From: JBIYSM02 sp044759095
Lineage (GTDB): Bacteria; Bacillota; Bacilli; Brevibacillales; Brevibacillaceae
Length of the DNA: 64,000 nt
Direction of reading: 5' to 3'
NCBI RefSeq assembly: GCF_044759095.2
Contig: NZ_JBIYSM020000021.1
Coordinates: 4,614-68,613 of the forward strand
Shown here: positions 9,031 through 17,613 of the stretch, one piece after another
Numbering within the stretch: the first letter of the stretch is position 1
How the letters are laid out: each line of letters starts with the position of its first letter
Position numbers and translations under genes: made by a program
Notes under the pieces: generated by a model
Seen by the model: the letters and a program-made list of their open reading frames with translations, nothing else
The model's database searches: none
What the model was told of the DNA's origin: nothing

Positions 9031-9153
9031 CACCCTTCTCATCTTTCAAGATTACAAGCAATCTTGTAGGAATTGGCACCGCACACTCACCGCGTTGGTG
9101 AGCGGGTTGCCGGGCATCATTGGGCCTGTCCCTCCGCCTCTCTGGATAAGAAG
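9031..9153 (-). ncRNA. SAM-I (S-box) riboswitch of metNIQ
   Basis: The minus strand carries the S-box core in order: TTATCCAGAGAGGCGGAGGG, a GGCCC loop, ATGATGCCCGGCAACC, GGTGCCAATTCC and the closing GATGAGAAGG. These blocks form the P1-P4 aptamer. Binding of S-adenosylmethionine would stabilise the aptamer and allow the downstream terminator to form, switching off methionine import. Confidence 0.97.
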
Positions 9154-9203
9154 AATTGCCTATTCTATTATGTTTCAATTAACGTGTGATAAACACAAAT
9201 CGC

Positions 9204-9233
9204 ATTATAGGCTACCAAAAGATCAAAAGTCAA
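9204..9233 (-). promoter_or_regulatory. Housekeeping-type promoter of the metNIQ riboswitch transcript
   Basis: On the minus strand -35 TTGACT (9228-9233) and a perfect -10 TATAAT (9204-9209) are separated by 18 bases. The expected start near 9197 places the SAM aptamer about 45 bases into the transcript. Confidence 0.85.
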
Positions 9234-9347
9234 TGGAAAAACTATCGAAATTACGTTCCAGCAAATTCCGAGTAATTTGCTCTGCTTATCAAAAAACTAG
9301 TATAACAATAGTAAATTTCGTTCTGTCTGTCAATACACCGGCTGCAT

Positions 9348-9370
9348 AAAAAGTTTTTTCAAAAACTTTT
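9348..9370 (-). terminator. Weak A/T-rich hairpin at the end of the LCP gene
   Basis: Minus-strand AAAAGTTTTT-G-AAAAAACTTTTT overlaps the stop codon of the LCP-family gene. It is AT-only, so termination efficiency is uncertain. Confidence 0.4.
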
Positions 9371-10327
9371 GGTTTCGGTCGGAACCGGCTTTACCTTTTC
9401 CTGAATAAACTGCTGTACCCGCTCGACGTCCGGAATCAGGACAGAGCCGCCGCGCTGCGATTCGTGAAACGCCCCCATTGGTGGAAGCTGATATTGCCCA
9501 GCCTTCTCTGTATCCAGCCTGAGGCCGAGCGCGGCCAACTTCAGCATGTCAAGCGAGCTGAGGTTGGTCTGTACGTACGGTGTGACGCTTTTCAGGATAT
9601 TCGGGAGTTGGATCAACGTCGTCCCGCTCTTCATCTGCGCCGCCAGCGCTTTCAGAAGCTTGCGCTGCCGCTCCGTTCGGGTGTAGTCAGACAACGCGTC
9701 ATGGCGGAAGCGAACGTATTGGAGAGCCTTGCTGCCGTCCAGTCGCTGCCATCCTTTTTTCAGGTCGATATCGTATACGCCATTGTCGGAAGGGTCGCGA
9801 TACCGCATGTTTTTCTCCACTTCCAGCTCCACGCCCCCCACCGCGTCAATCAGGCCTTTAAAGCCTTCAAAGTCGGTGATCATGTAATGCTCAACCGGAA
9901 GACCGGTAAACTGGCTGACCGTCTCCATGGCCAGCTCCGGCCCGCCGTCCGCCAATGCCGTATTGATCCGGGACCGACCGTTGCCTGGAATTTTCACATA
10001 AGTGTCGCGCAGTATGGAAAACAGGTCGAACCGCTTTTGAACAGGGTCGATGCTGACAAGCATCATCGAATCGGAACGGGGAACCTCGTTGGGCCGCATC
10101 CCTCGCCGATCCACCCCCATCAGCAGGATGTTTACCCGCTCCGTTCCGCTCCAGACGGGAATATCTGCCGGTTTTTTCCTATCGCCCGTTGCACCGGCAA
10201 TCTTCGGCTGTTGAATGCCGCTGAAAAACTGGTAAAACGCATATCCGTAATACCCTCCTGCCACTGCGACCACCACCAGCAGCATCAGGAGGACTCTTTT
10301 CCATTTCCGCATCAAGAGAAACGCCAC
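9359..10327 (-). CDS. LytR-CpsA-Psr (LCP) family cell-wall glycopolymer ligase
   Basis: A 322-residue type II membrane protein with a short basic N-terminus, one transmembrane helix, and an extracellular LCP domain. LCP enzymes move teichoic-acid-like glycopolymers from undecaprenyl pyrophosphate to peptidoglycan. Diagnostic motifs seen are NILLMGVDRRG, SDSMMLVSIDP, ILRDTYV and the arginine-rich YVRFRHDALSDYTRTERQRK. I favour the GTG at 10325-10327, which has AAGGAG five bases upstream; the ATG at 10310-10312 is the alternative. It is monocistronic. The actual polymer donor cannot be inferred. Confidence 0.9.
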   Translation of the reverse strand: MAFLLMRKWKRVLLMLLVVVAVAGGYYGYAFYQFFSGIQQPKIAGATGDRKKPADIPVWSGTERVNILLMGVDRRGMRPNEVPRSDSMMLVSIDPVQKRFDLFSILRDTYVKIPGNGRSRINTALADGGPELAMETVSQFTGLPVEHYMITDFEGFKGLIDAVGGVELEVEKNMRYRDPSDNGVYDIDLKKGWQRLDGSKALQYVRFRHDALSDYTRTERQRKLLKALAAQMKSGTTLIQLPNILKSVTPYVQTNLSSLDMLKLAALGLRLDTEKAGQYQLPPMGAFHESQRGGSVLIPDVERVQQFIQEKVKPVPTETKSF

Positions 10328-10467
10328 CTTTACTCCTTGCAACTAAATCTTCGCTCGCCTACCTCATATAGTATACTCGATTCGCTGCGAAGCGTGGCAG
10401 CCTTTATTTACCTAGGCGGCCAGGGGCATGCAAGAGAGTTTCCGTTCTCTTCGGGGCGAGTCATTCC

Positions 10468-11343
10468 TTAGGAAAAAGAAAGCTGCGGCAGTTGGTACCA
10501 CTCGCCGGACATCCATTCTCCGGCCTTCCAGCGGAGCACATCGGCTCGCACAAGCGGCATGATCTCCTGGAAGAAGGCGACGCGCTCAATATCGGTCATC
10601 GGCGTAAACCGCTTGGCCGCCTCCACATCCGCCAAAAGTTCGCTCATTTTGCTGATGCCGAGAATGGCCGTGGAGACCGGCAAGCTCCAGGTGTAGCGAA
10701 GCGCCTGCTCCGTCCACGGTGCCAGCTTGCCAAGCGCCATCACTTTCATGCCGATCACGGCTACGCCCTTTTCCACGGCAACCGGGATGAAGTCGTGGGC
10801 AAAGCTGTAAATGAAGTGATCGAGAGCGGAGAGCGCCACCAATGCGCTGTCAAACGGGAACCGGCGAATCGCCTCCGCCAGCAGGCGAGGGTCAGTGTGG
10901 CCGCTGATGCTCAGCTTTCTTACCAACCCCTGTTCCTTTGCCTCGATCAGCGCTTCCAGAGCTCCTCCCTTGGCAAAGATGGCTTCGAAATCATGCGGCT
11001 TCATGACGTTGTGAACACGCCATTCATCGACGTAGTCGGTCTGCAGCCGCTTCAAGCTGGCCTCCAGATCCCTCCAGGCCAAATCGCGAGTGCGCCCCCC
11101 TGTTTTGGTGGCAATCCACACGCGATCGCGCAGACCCTGCAGGCCCAGTCCGACACGGGTCTCCGATTGCCCTTCACTATAGCTTGGCGCCGTGTCAAAG
11201 TAGTTGACCCCCAGTTCAACCGCCCGTCTGATGATCGCAACGGCCTGTTCCTCTGTGCAGCCGTGTTCATCCACAATGCGCTGGGCGCCAAAACCGAGCA
11301 GGGACACCTGATGGGGATCTCGTCCAAATGAACGGGTTTGCAT
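10468..11343 (-). CDS. Aldo/keto reductase
   Basis: A 291-residue soluble NAD(P)H-dependent oxidoreductase of the AKR superfamily. The N-terminal LGFGAQRI, the catalytic-region NYFDTAPSYSEGQSE (Asp and Tyr), the ATKTGGR lysine strand and TDYVDEWRVHNV match AKR order. The usual HxH-type catalytic His region reads RVHNV. The ATG at 11341-11343 is the start; no good ribosome site is clear. It stands alone with no pathway genes around it, so the substrate is unknown. Confidence 0.88.
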   Translation of the reverse strand: MQTRSFGRDPHQVSLLGFGAQRIVDEHGCTEEQAVAIIRRAVELGVNYFDTAPSYSEGQSETRVGLGLQGLRDRVWIATKTGGRTRDLAWRDLEASLKRLQTDYVDEWRVHNVMKPHDFEAIFAKGGALEALIEAKEQGLVRKLSISGHTDPRLLAEAIRRFPFDSALVALSALDHFIYSFAHDFIPVAVEKGVAVIGMKVMALGKLAPWTEQALRYTWSLPVSTAILGISKMSELLADVEAAKRFTPMTDIERVAFFQEIMPLVRADVLRWKAGEWMSGEWYQLPQLSFS

Positions 11344-11413
11344 GTTGCGTCATTCCTTTCTTCAGAAAACAAGACGCCCACCATGGAGCGTCTCCTCATC
11401 CTTAGCTTTAACC

Positions 11414-11845
11414 TTATTCGCAGTATTTATCGTACGCGTCTGTGAGCAGCTTGGAAATGGTTTGCAAATCGTTGTTTTCAATCTGGTGGCGTTCGATCAT
11501 GGTCATGATTTTGCCGTCCTTCATGATGGCGAACGAAGGGGAGGACGGCGCGTAGCCTTCAAAGTACTCGCGTGCCTTTGCCGTCGCTTCCTTGTCTTGT
11601 CCGGCAAAAACCGTATACAGGTGGTCAGGCTTTTTCGGGTGATTCAACGAATGGGCGACAGCCGGACGGGCCAGACCAGCGGCACAGCCGCACACGGAGT
11701 TGACGACAACCAGTGCCGTTCCTTTCAGGTTTGGCAGGGTCTGCTCGACTTCTTCCGCCGTGCGCAGTTCCTTAAATCCGATGCGGGTCAGTTCGTCGCG
11801 CATCGGTTGAATGACTTGGTTCATATATGCCTCGTAGGACATCAT
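11414..11845 (-). CDS. Bacilliredoxin, BrxA/BrxB (YphP/YqiW) family
   Basis: A 143-residue cytoplasmic protein that removes bacillithiol from S-bacillithiolated proteins. The active site is the CGC motif in VVVNSVCGCAAGLARP (Cys52 and Cys54), typical of the family. The N-terminal MMSYEAYMNQVIQPMRDELT and the later SPSFAIMKDGKIM also match. The start is the first of two adjacent ATG codons at 11843-11845, nine bases after GGAG; upstream in-frame codons lack a ribosome site. Bacillithiol use fits a Bacillota host. It is a single gene. Confidence 0.92.
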   Translation of the reverse strand: MMSYEAYMNQVIQPMRDELTRIGFKELRTAEEVEQTLPNLKGTALVVVNSVCGCAAGLARPAVAHSLNHPKKPDHLYTVFAGQDKEATAKAREYFEGYAPSSPSFAIMKDGKIMTMIERHQIENNDLQTISKLLTDAYDKYCE

Positions 11846-11938
11846 GGGCACTCTCTCCTTTTTCCATATGCTCATCCTATTATACCCCTTCTGGGAGGAA
11901 AGGAGAATCGTTGGAGTGCAGTTTGGTATCGGAATCCG

Positions 11939-13588
11939 CTAGACTTCCATTAAAATCGTCAAAATCATCGGGTTGCGACCCGTTTTTTCATAGATAAACG
12001 GCTTGATGACTTCGTTAATCTGCGATTTCAGCTCGGTCCACTCCTTGATTTTCTTGTCCAGCGCCTCCTGCAGCTTCTGTTTGACGATTACGGTGGCTTC
12101 CTGGATGAGGGACTCTGAACCGCGTACGTAGACAAAGCCGCGGCTGACGATGTCCGGACCGGTCAAAATCTTGAAGTTCTTCATGTCCACGCTGACTACG
12201 ACCACCATCAGCCCGTCTTCGGCCAAATGCTTGCGGTCGCGCAGTACGATATTGCCGACGTCACCTACACCGCTGCCGTCAATCAGCACAATGCCGGCAG
12301 GCACTTTGCTCAAGGTCGCTTTTTCCCGCGTACAATTCAGCACGTCGCCATTGTCCATGACGAAAATGTTTTTCTCCTCGATCCCCACTTGTTGGGCGAG
12401 CTTCGAATGTGTTTTCAGCATCCGGTATTCGCCGTGGATCGGGATGAAATAACGCGGACGGATGAAGTTGAGCATCAGCTTCAATTCTTCCGCGCTGCCG
12501 TGTCCGGAGGCGTGAATGTCAAAGACGGAGCTTAGCACGACATTGGCTCCTGCGCGGTACAGCTTGTCAATCGTCCGGCTGACGTTGACGGTGTTGCCGG
12601 GGATCGGCGAAGCGGAAATGATCACCGTGTCGTCCGGGTAGATCTGCACCGTGCGATGGGAACCGGATGCGATTCGGGTAAGGGCGGCCATCGGCTCTCC
12701 CTGGCTGCCCGTACAGATGATCAGGACCTGATTGTCTGCGTAGTTGTCGATGGTTTTCACGTCAATCAGCATTCCTTCGGGCATCTGGATGTACCCCAGC
12801 TCCTGACCGATCTGAAACACCTTTTCCATGCTTCGTCCGATCACGGCCACCTTGCGATTGCACTCCTGAGCGGCATCGATCACCTGCTGCAGGCGATGGA
12901 CATTGGATGCGAACGTCGCCAGGATAATGCGGCCTTTCGCTTTCATCACCACATCTGCAATGCCTTCGCCTACAGTTCGTTCCGACATGGTAAAACCGTA
13001 ACGCTCACTGTTGGTACTGTCGGACAGGAGCGCCAGCACGTCGCCGTTTCCGATACGGGCGATTTTGCCGTATTCGGTCTGCTGGCCGACCGGCGTCATG
13101 TCAAACTTGAAGTCGCCGGTATGGACAACAGCGCCCTCCGGGGTTTGAATGACAATGCCGAAGGAGTCCGGAATGCTGTGATTGGTGCGGAAAAAGCTTG
13201 CCTTCATATGTTGGAAGGGAATCTCCGTATCTTCCGAAATCGGAATCAGCTTGACATCGTTCTGCATCCGATGTTCTTCCAGCTTTGCCTTGACCAGCCC
13301 AAGGGTAAGCCGGCCGCCGTAGATCGGCGTCTTGATCTGCTTCAGCACGTACGGAATGGCCCCGATGTGATCCTCGTGTCCGTGTGTCAAAAGCATCGCC
13401 TTGATTTTGTGCTGGTTGTCGATCAGGTACGAAACGTCGGGGATCACCAAATCAATGCCGAACATCTCATTTTCGGGAAATTTCACGCCGCAGTCGATGA
13501 TAATAATCTCGTCCTCGTATTCGATGCAGTACATGTTTTTCCCAATTTCACCAAGGCCGCCCATTGCAAAAATCTTTACGTCACTCAA
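11939..13588 (-). CDS. rnjA: Ribonuclease J
   Basis: A 549-residue metallo-beta-lactamase/beta-CASP RNase with 5'-3' exo- and endonuclease activity in mRNA decay and rRNA maturation. The zinc ligands are intact: THGHEDHIG at residues 68-76, the HTGDFKFD aspartate, and the C-terminal HASGHGS and IPIHGEYRM histidines. The intact HGHEDH is the catalytically active J1 form, unlike B. subtilis J2 with HGHDEN. The end GRNPMILTILMEV is family-typical. The start is TTG at 13586-13588, seven bases after TAGGAGG. It is monocistronic, convergent with nothing close. Confidence 0.95.
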   Translation of the reverse strand: MSDVKIFAMGGLGEIGKNMYCIEYEDEIIIIDCGVKFPENEMFGIDLVIPDVSYLIDNQHKIKAMLLTHGHEDHIGAIPYVLKQIKTPIYGGRLTLGLVKAKLEEHRMQNDVKLIPISEDTEIPFQHMKASFFRTNHSIPDSFGIVIQTPEGAVVHTGDFKFDMTPVGQQTEYGKIARIGNGDVLALLSDSTNSERYGFTMSERTVGEGIADVVMKAKGRIILATFASNVHRLQQVIDAAQECNRKVAVIGRSMEKVFQIGQELGYIQMPEGMLIDVKTIDNYADNQVLIICTGSQGEPMAALTRIASGSHRTVQIYPDDTVIISASPIPGNTVNVSRTIDKLYRAGANVVLSSVFDIHASGHGSAEELKLMLNFIRPRYFIPIHGEYRMLKTHSKLAQQVGIEEKNIFVMDNGDVLNCTREKATLSKVPAGIVLIDGSGVGDVGNIVLRDRKHLAEDGLMVVVVSVDMKNFKILTGPDIVSRGFVYVRGSESLIQEATVIVKQKLQEALDKKIKEWTELKSQINEVIKPFIYEKTGRNPMILTILMEV

Positions 13589-13635
13589 TCCAATTCCTCC
13601 TAGATAGCTTTGACTGTAAACGCAACTGTTCTCAA

Positions 13636-13920
13636 ATGATAGCCATATGGAATAAATCTACCCGAACAATCACTGTGTCTTCATTGTATCACAATGTGAA
13701 AAAAGAGTGCACACTACCGATACCGAAACCATTTTGGGAAAGGCAGGTGCAAATCGTCGATTATCTCCACGTCGGTCGGCAAAAGAAAACCGCCACCACG
13801 TCAGAGGAGACGTTCAAGCTCTTGCTCAAAGAGGGCAATCGCAGGTGGGCGGTGTTTGTCCGTATTGAATTTACAAACGAGTCCGAGCATGTGGTGGCTG
13901 TCCGGTTTGAGGAAGACTAG
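13636..13920 (+). CDS. Small DUF3889-like protein
   Basis: A 94-residue product whose C-terminal 60 residues (VDYLHVGR, TSEETFKLLLKEGNRRW, FVRIEFTNESEHVVAVRF) resemble the DUF3889 domain of Bacillus YqzG-type proteins. Those proteins are normally exported, but no signal peptide is visible here. The start is uncertain: ATG 13636 has no ribosome site, and the in-frame GTG at 13696 follows the palindrome CATTGT-ATC-ACAATG at 13682-13696. Its stop overlaps the stop of the convergent SCO gene within CTAG. It may be an N-terminally truncated gene. The function is unknown. Confidence 0.5.
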   Translation: MIAIWNKSTRTITVSSLYHNVKKECTLPIPKPFWERQVQIVDYLHVGRQKKTATTSEETFKLLLKEGNRRWAVFVRIEFTNESEHVVAVRFEED

Positions 13921-14543
13921 TCAGCCAGCTGTTCGATGTCGGCTGCGATCTGTTCCAGGTTCATCTCCTCAGCCATGCCGTAAATCCGGCGCATGTTGCC
14001 GTCCGGGTCAAGCAGGAAGATTTTTGTCGTATGCATGTAGCTGCCGTCCGGCTGCTTGATTGCAGCGATACCGAAGTCTTTTGTCACCTTTTGAACGGCC
14101 TCTTCGCTGCCTCTCAGGAAGTACCAGCCGCTCGGATCGGCATTGAACGTATTGGCGTATTTTTGGAGCACTTCCGGCGTGTCCCGCTCCGAATCGAACG
14201 AGACGGTGATGAATGCCGCCTTCTCACCAAACAGTCCTTTGGCCTTCAGCTGTTCCTGCAAATCAGCCATGTATCGGGTCGTGGCCGGACATACGTCAGG
14301 ACAGTGGGTAAAGATAAAGGACACCAGGCGTACCTTGCCGTTGCTTTCAGACAGCTGAAAGGTTGATCCATTGATATTTTCCAGAGTAAAGTCACTCATT
14401 TTCTTCAAAACGGGGATCTGTGACTTTGCCCAGTACTGATAGCCAACCAACGCTGCGATTGCGACACCCAGCAGCGCCGCCAGCACGGTGAACCAGTGCC
14501 GCTGCCAGAATGTCGCTTGCGTATTGGATGTTCCTCCGCTCAT
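13917..14543 (-). CDS. SCO1/SenC family copper chaperone
   Basis: A 208-residue membrane-anchored thioredoxin-fold protein that delivers copper to, or reduces, the CuA site of cytochrome oxidases. There is one N-terminal transmembrane helix (about residues 17-34), then the metal motif THCPDVCPATTRYM (Cys81, Cys85) and the third ligand His in YMHTTKIFLLDPDG. The start ATG at 14541-14543 follows GGGGAG. It lies 13 bases after the rhodanese gene and downstream of cydBA on the same strand, so it could share their transcript. Cytochrome bd itself has no copper, so the client is probably elsewhere. Confidence 0.93.
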   Translation of the reverse strand: MSGGTSNTQATFWQRHWFTVLAALLGVAIAALVGYQYWAKSQIPVLKKMSDFTLENINGSTFQLSESNGKVRLVSFIFTHCPDVCPATTRYMADLQEQLKAKGLFGEKAAFITVSFDSERDTPEVLQKYANTFNADPSGWYFLRGSEEAVQKVTKDFGIAAIKQPDGSYMHTTKIFLLDPDGNMRRIYGMAEEMNLEQIAADIEQLAD

Positions 14544-14556
14544 GCTTCTCCCCCTC

Positions 14557-14919
14557 TTACTTTTCCGTTTCCCCCGGCCAGGCCAGCATGCCGCCGACCA
14601 TGTTGGCCGCGTCAAAGCCCAGCTCCGTCACATACTGCGTCGCCATATGGCTGCGCGCACCGCTGCGGCACACCATGACGATCGGGGTATTCTTGTCCAG
14701 TTCATCGATCCGATGAGGCAAAAAGCCGAGCGGGATGAGCTTCGCCTGCGCGATGTGTCCGGCGTTCCACTCGTCCACTTCCCGTACGTCGATGATCTGC
14801 AGCTTTTCCCCTTTTTCGATTTTTTCCATTAATTCTGCCGGGGTAATTTCCTTCACATTCCCTTCCACATCCAACGCCTCCTGTACTTGATATGCCGAAT
14901 TTCTGCCGTCACTCATCAT
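14557..14919 (-). CDS. Rhodanese-domain sulfurtransferase
   Basis: A 120-residue single-domain rhodanese. The active-site loop CRSGARS with its cysteine is intact, and the IIDVREVDEWNAGHI motif precedes it. Such proteins carry persulfide sulfur between partners. The start is the first of two adjacent ATG codons at 14917-14919; the ribosome site is weak. It lies 15 bases after cydB and 13 before the SCO gene, consistent with a cydA-cydB-rhodanese-SCO run. Confidence 0.92.
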   Translation of the reverse strand: MMSDGRNSAYQVQEALDVEGNVKEITPAELMEKIEKGEKLQIIDVREVDEWNAGHIAQAKLIPLGFLPHRIDELDKNTPIVMVCRSGARSHMATQYVTELGFDAANMVGGMLAWPGETEK

Positions 14920-14934
14920 ACCACAGGCAGAAGG

Positions 14935-15963
14935 CTATTTGCTAATGGGCGAGTGTTTCCCCTGCACGTATTTGGCGTCGAACAGGAACAGCCGCAGCAG
15001 CAGGATGAGCGACGGAACCAGCAGGAACAGTCCGGCGATCAACCCGATCACCAAGGCGAGTCCCATTGCCGGGCTGGTAATGCTGCCTGTAATCGTGATG
15101 TACGGGTACAAAAGATACGGCAGATGGGAGACGCCATACCCGAAGAATGCAAAGGCAAACTGCAGCATCACCAGTACAAACGCCCAGCCGTACCAGCGCT
15201 TTTTCAACTGCAGGGCGAGGGCTCCAAGGAAGCAGGCAAACGACAGCAAAAACAGCCAGCTCACATCCAGCATGCGGGAAAAATGCTCGGGATTGTGACG
15301 GTAGATCGAGACGAAGACGAGAAAGCTGGCAAAGATCGTCGGCAGGCTCCAGCCCACGGCATAAGACCGCAGCAGCCTGGTGGCGGCAGCATCTCTGGCC
15401 CGGTCCGCGTAGAACGTGAGGAAGCTCGCACTGATAAACAGGACGCTGACCAGCGCCAAAAATACCACGGTCCACGAATACGGGCTGGTCAACAGGCGGT
15501 CCGTCAGCAGGATGATCCGGTCTCCCTGCTGTTCAATAAAGCCGCCTTCCGACAGGGTCAGAACTATAGCCAGCGAAGCCGGAATAAACAGCCCGGTCAC
15601 ACCGTACACGAACAGGTAGGCCATGCTGTCACGCGCGCCGTAGTGGGCGAAGGCGTAAAACGAGCCGCGCAGTGACTGCAGAACGAGGAAGATGCTCCCC
15701 GGCACCAGCAGCGCCGTCCCGTAGTAGTAGGCGGTGTCAGGGAAAAACCCGACCAGGCCGACGATGAAGAAAATCAGAAAGACGTTGGTCACCTCCCACA
15801 CGGGCGACAGATATCGCTCGATGATGGAGTTGACGATGTGGTCCTGTCTCGTCAATTTGCTGTAAAAGGAGAAAAATCCGGCGCCGAAGTCAATCGCCGC
15901 GACGATGATATACCCGTACAAAAAGATCCACAGCACCGTTATGGCAATCATTTCAAGCGGCAT
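14935..15963 (-). CDS. cydB: Cytochrome bd oxidase subunit II
   Basis: A 342-residue integral membrane protein with about eight to nine hydrophobic helices that pairs with CydA in the quinol oxidase. The N-terminal WIFLYGYIIVAAIDFGAGFF, the ERYLSPVWEVTNVFL block and the final SLILLLRLFLF fit the CydB/CbdB family. It follows cydA by 24 bases and has a good GGAGGGAG ribosome site. Confidence 0.95.
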   Translation of the reverse strand: MPLEMIAITVLWIFLYGYIIVAAIDFGAGFFSFYSKLTRQDHIVNSIIERYLSPVWEVTNVFLIFFIVGLVGFFPDTAYYYGTALLVPGSIFLVLQSLRGSFYAFAHYGARDSMAYLFVYGVTGLFIPASLAIVLTLSEGGFIEQQGDRIILLTDRLLTSPYSWTVVFLALVSVLFISASFLTFYADRARDAAATRLLRSYAVGWSLPTIFASFLVFVSIYRHNPEHFSRMLDVSWLFLLSFACFLGALALQLKKRWYGWAFVLVMLQFAFAFFGYGVSHLPYLLYPYITITGSITSPAMGLALVIGLIAGLFLLVPSLILLLRLFLFDAKYVQGKHSPISK

Positions 15964-15987
15964 GAACGCTCCCTCCTTCCTCCTGGT

Positions 15988-17301
15988 TTACTGGAGTTCT
16001 GCCTGAACCGGCTTGTCTTTGAACATGCGTCTGAGCACAGCCGTCGAAACGACGGCAAGGAACGCGTACAACAGACTGAACAGAACCAGCATCTCGCCGA
16101 CGTTGTCCGCTGTAGTTGCGGCGTGCTGCGTCTTCATGTAGCCAACGAGGATCCACGGTTGTCTGCCGACCTCGGAGAACACCCAACCGAGCTCAATCGC
16201 GAGGAAGGAAAGCGGCGCCCCCCAGATGATGGCGCGGAGCAGCATGCGCGGCGTTTGCCCTTTTTTCCGCTTGCGCCACGCGAAGAAGAAAATCGGCACG
16301 ATGAGCATGTACATCCCGATTACCACCATGCCGTCAAACAGATAGTGAATGAAAAGCGGCGGCCAGTACTCTTTCGGGATTTGGTCGAGGCCTTTCACGA
16401 CGCTGTTCGGCGAACCGTCCGCGAGTATGCTCAAGGCATACGGCAGTTTCAGGCTGTACTTCACCTCGAGTGTATCCTTGTCAAGCACTCCCCCCAGCAC
16501 CAGCTCGGCCTGCGGCTTCGTTTCAAAGTGCCACTCCGCAGCCGCCAGCTTGGCCGGTTGATACTCCGCCAGATACTTGCCCGCAATGTCTCCCCACAAT
16601 GCGGTTCCAAATGAGAATAGGAGAGCCATGACCATAGTGAACGACAACGCCTTGCGGTAATACTCGTGGGCGTTGCCCTTGAGCAGTTTGTAGGCAGCAA
16701 GCGCGGCCAGCACGTAAGCTGAGGTGGCGTACGAGGACAAGATCATGTGCCCTGTCTTGGACGGCGTTGCCGGGTTGAACATCGCCACGAGCGGCTGAAT
16801 ATCTACGATGGCCCCATTCACAAGCGAGAACCCCTGCGGCGCGTTCATGAAAGCGTTCACCGTCATGATGAAAAAAGCGGAAGCCGTCGAACCGATCACC
16901 ACCGGAATGGAGAACAGCCAGTGAATGTACGGGTTCTTGAAGCGGTCCCAGGTGTACAGGTACATGCCTAAGAAAATCGCTTCAAAGAAGAAGGCAAACG
17001 TCTCCAGAAACAGCGGCAGCGCGATTGCTTCTCCGGCGATCTTCATAAAGCTCGGCCACAGCAGGCTCAACTGCAGTCCGATACACGTACCGGTAACAAC
17101 ACCAACGGCAACCGTGACGGTGAAGCCTTTTACCCAGCGTTTTGCCATCAGCGTGTACATCGGGTCCTTCTTACGGATGCCAAGCCACTCAGCAACGGAA
17201 ATCAACACCGGGATTCCTACTCCCATGGCGGCGAAAATGATATGAAACCCCAATGTCAACGAGGTGAGCATACGAGCCAGCATGACGTTATCCAGTTCCA
17301 T
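15988..17301 (-). CDS. cydA: Cytochrome bd-type quinol oxidase subunit I
   Basis: A 437-residue haem-carrying subunit of the cytochrome bd quinol:O2 oxidoreductase in the cytoplasmic membrane. The early haem-ligand region SLTLGFHIIFA (His20), the GTCIGLQLSLLWPSFM helix, FAFFFEAIFLGMYLY and the signature EVGRQPWILVGYMKT are present. The quinol loop is short, as in the Bacillota CbdA type, and the protein is shorter than enterobacterial CydA. The ATG follows GGAGGGGAG. The upstream palindrome at 17341-17358 suggests control by NADH/redox or oxygen level. The cydCD assembly genes are not in the window. Confidence 0.95.
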   Translation of the reverse strand: MELDNVMLARMLTSLTLGFHIIFAAMGVGIPVLISVAEWLGIRKKDPMYTLMAKRWVKGFTVTVAVGVVTGTCIGLQLSLLWPSFMKIAGEAIALPLFLETFAFFFEAIFLGMYLYTWDRFKNPYIHWLFSIPVVIGSTASAFFIMTVNAFMNAPQGFSLVNGAIVDIQPLVAMFNPATPSKTGHMILSSYATSAYVLAALAAYKLLKGNAHEYYRKALSFTMVMALLFSFGTALWGDIAGKYLAEYQPAKLAAAEWHFETKPQAELVLGGVLDKDTLEVKYSLKLPYALSILADGSPNSVVKGLDQIPKEYWPPLFIHYLFDGMVVIGMYMLIVPIFFFAWRKRKKGQTPRMLLRAIIWGAPLSFLAIELGWVFSEVGRQPWILVGYMKTQHAATTADNVGEMLVLFSLLYAFLAVVSTAVLRRMFKDKPVQAELQ

Positions 17302-17340
17302 GGTTCTCCCCTCCGATTACAATATTTTCACAGTGTTTAT

Positions 17341-17358
17341 ATGTGAATTTTATCACAA
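17341..17358 (-). promoter_or_regulatory. Rex/Fnr-like operator in the cydAB promoter
   Basis: Minus-strand TTGTGATAAAATTCACAT contains the perfect palindrome TGTGA-N6-TCACA. It fits the Bacillus Rex consensus TTGTGAANNNNNNTTCACAA closely and also the Bacillus Fnr consensus. The TATAAA at 17336-17341 would be the -10, which would put the site between -35 and -10, a repressor position as expected for Rex. A half-site (CTGTGAAAATATTG) follows nearer the gene. Confidence 0.7.
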
Positions 17359-17483
17359 TCATGTGGGGAGGATGGCCCGATTCGGGTGAAGGTTGTGAAC
17401 AAGCGAAGGCAAAATCGTTACAGAAATAAGACGGGCTGGCATATCGATCAATACCATGGTAAAATGGAAATATCTGCATACAA

Positions 17484-17519
17484 CAAAAAGACCGCAGGTG
17501 CTGCTACACCCACGGTCTG
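17484..17519 (-). terminator. Terminator of the holin-like toxin transcript
   Basis: Minus-strand GACCGTGGGTGT-agca-GCACCTGCGGTC followed by TTTTTGTTG. This hairpin closes the RNA that begins upstream of the toxin-like reading frame at 17598-17684. Confidence 0.8.
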
Positions 17520-17600
17520 CACAATAGACGTTCCCCACAAGGGGGCGGCTCATTTTTACCAGCGAAGTGACCTCTAAGCTGTCAGGCTCAAGGGAGGTCA
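17484..17600 (-). ncRNA. Conserved-type 3' RNA of a holin-like (type I) toxin gene
   Basis: Directly after the toxin-like frame, the minus strand shows a GAAGTGACCTC/GAGGTCACTTC long hairpin, a CCGCCCCCTTGTGGGG element, and the terminator hairpin. From memory this order matches the 3' region found behind Bacillota holin-like toxins, where a convergent antisense RNA overlaps it. The match to the family is recognition, not a search result. Confidence 0.55.
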
Positions 17601-17613
17601 CTTCCTTTTTTGG
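17566..17613 (+). terminator. Plus-strand terminator of a possible antisense antitoxin RNA
   Basis: GAAGTGACCTC and GAGGTCACTTC arms with an 18-base loop are followed by CTTTTTT on the plus strand. A short plus-strand transcript starting around 17465 (TAAAAT at 17460-17465) would end here and overlap the 3' part of the toxin mRNA. Confidence 0.6.
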
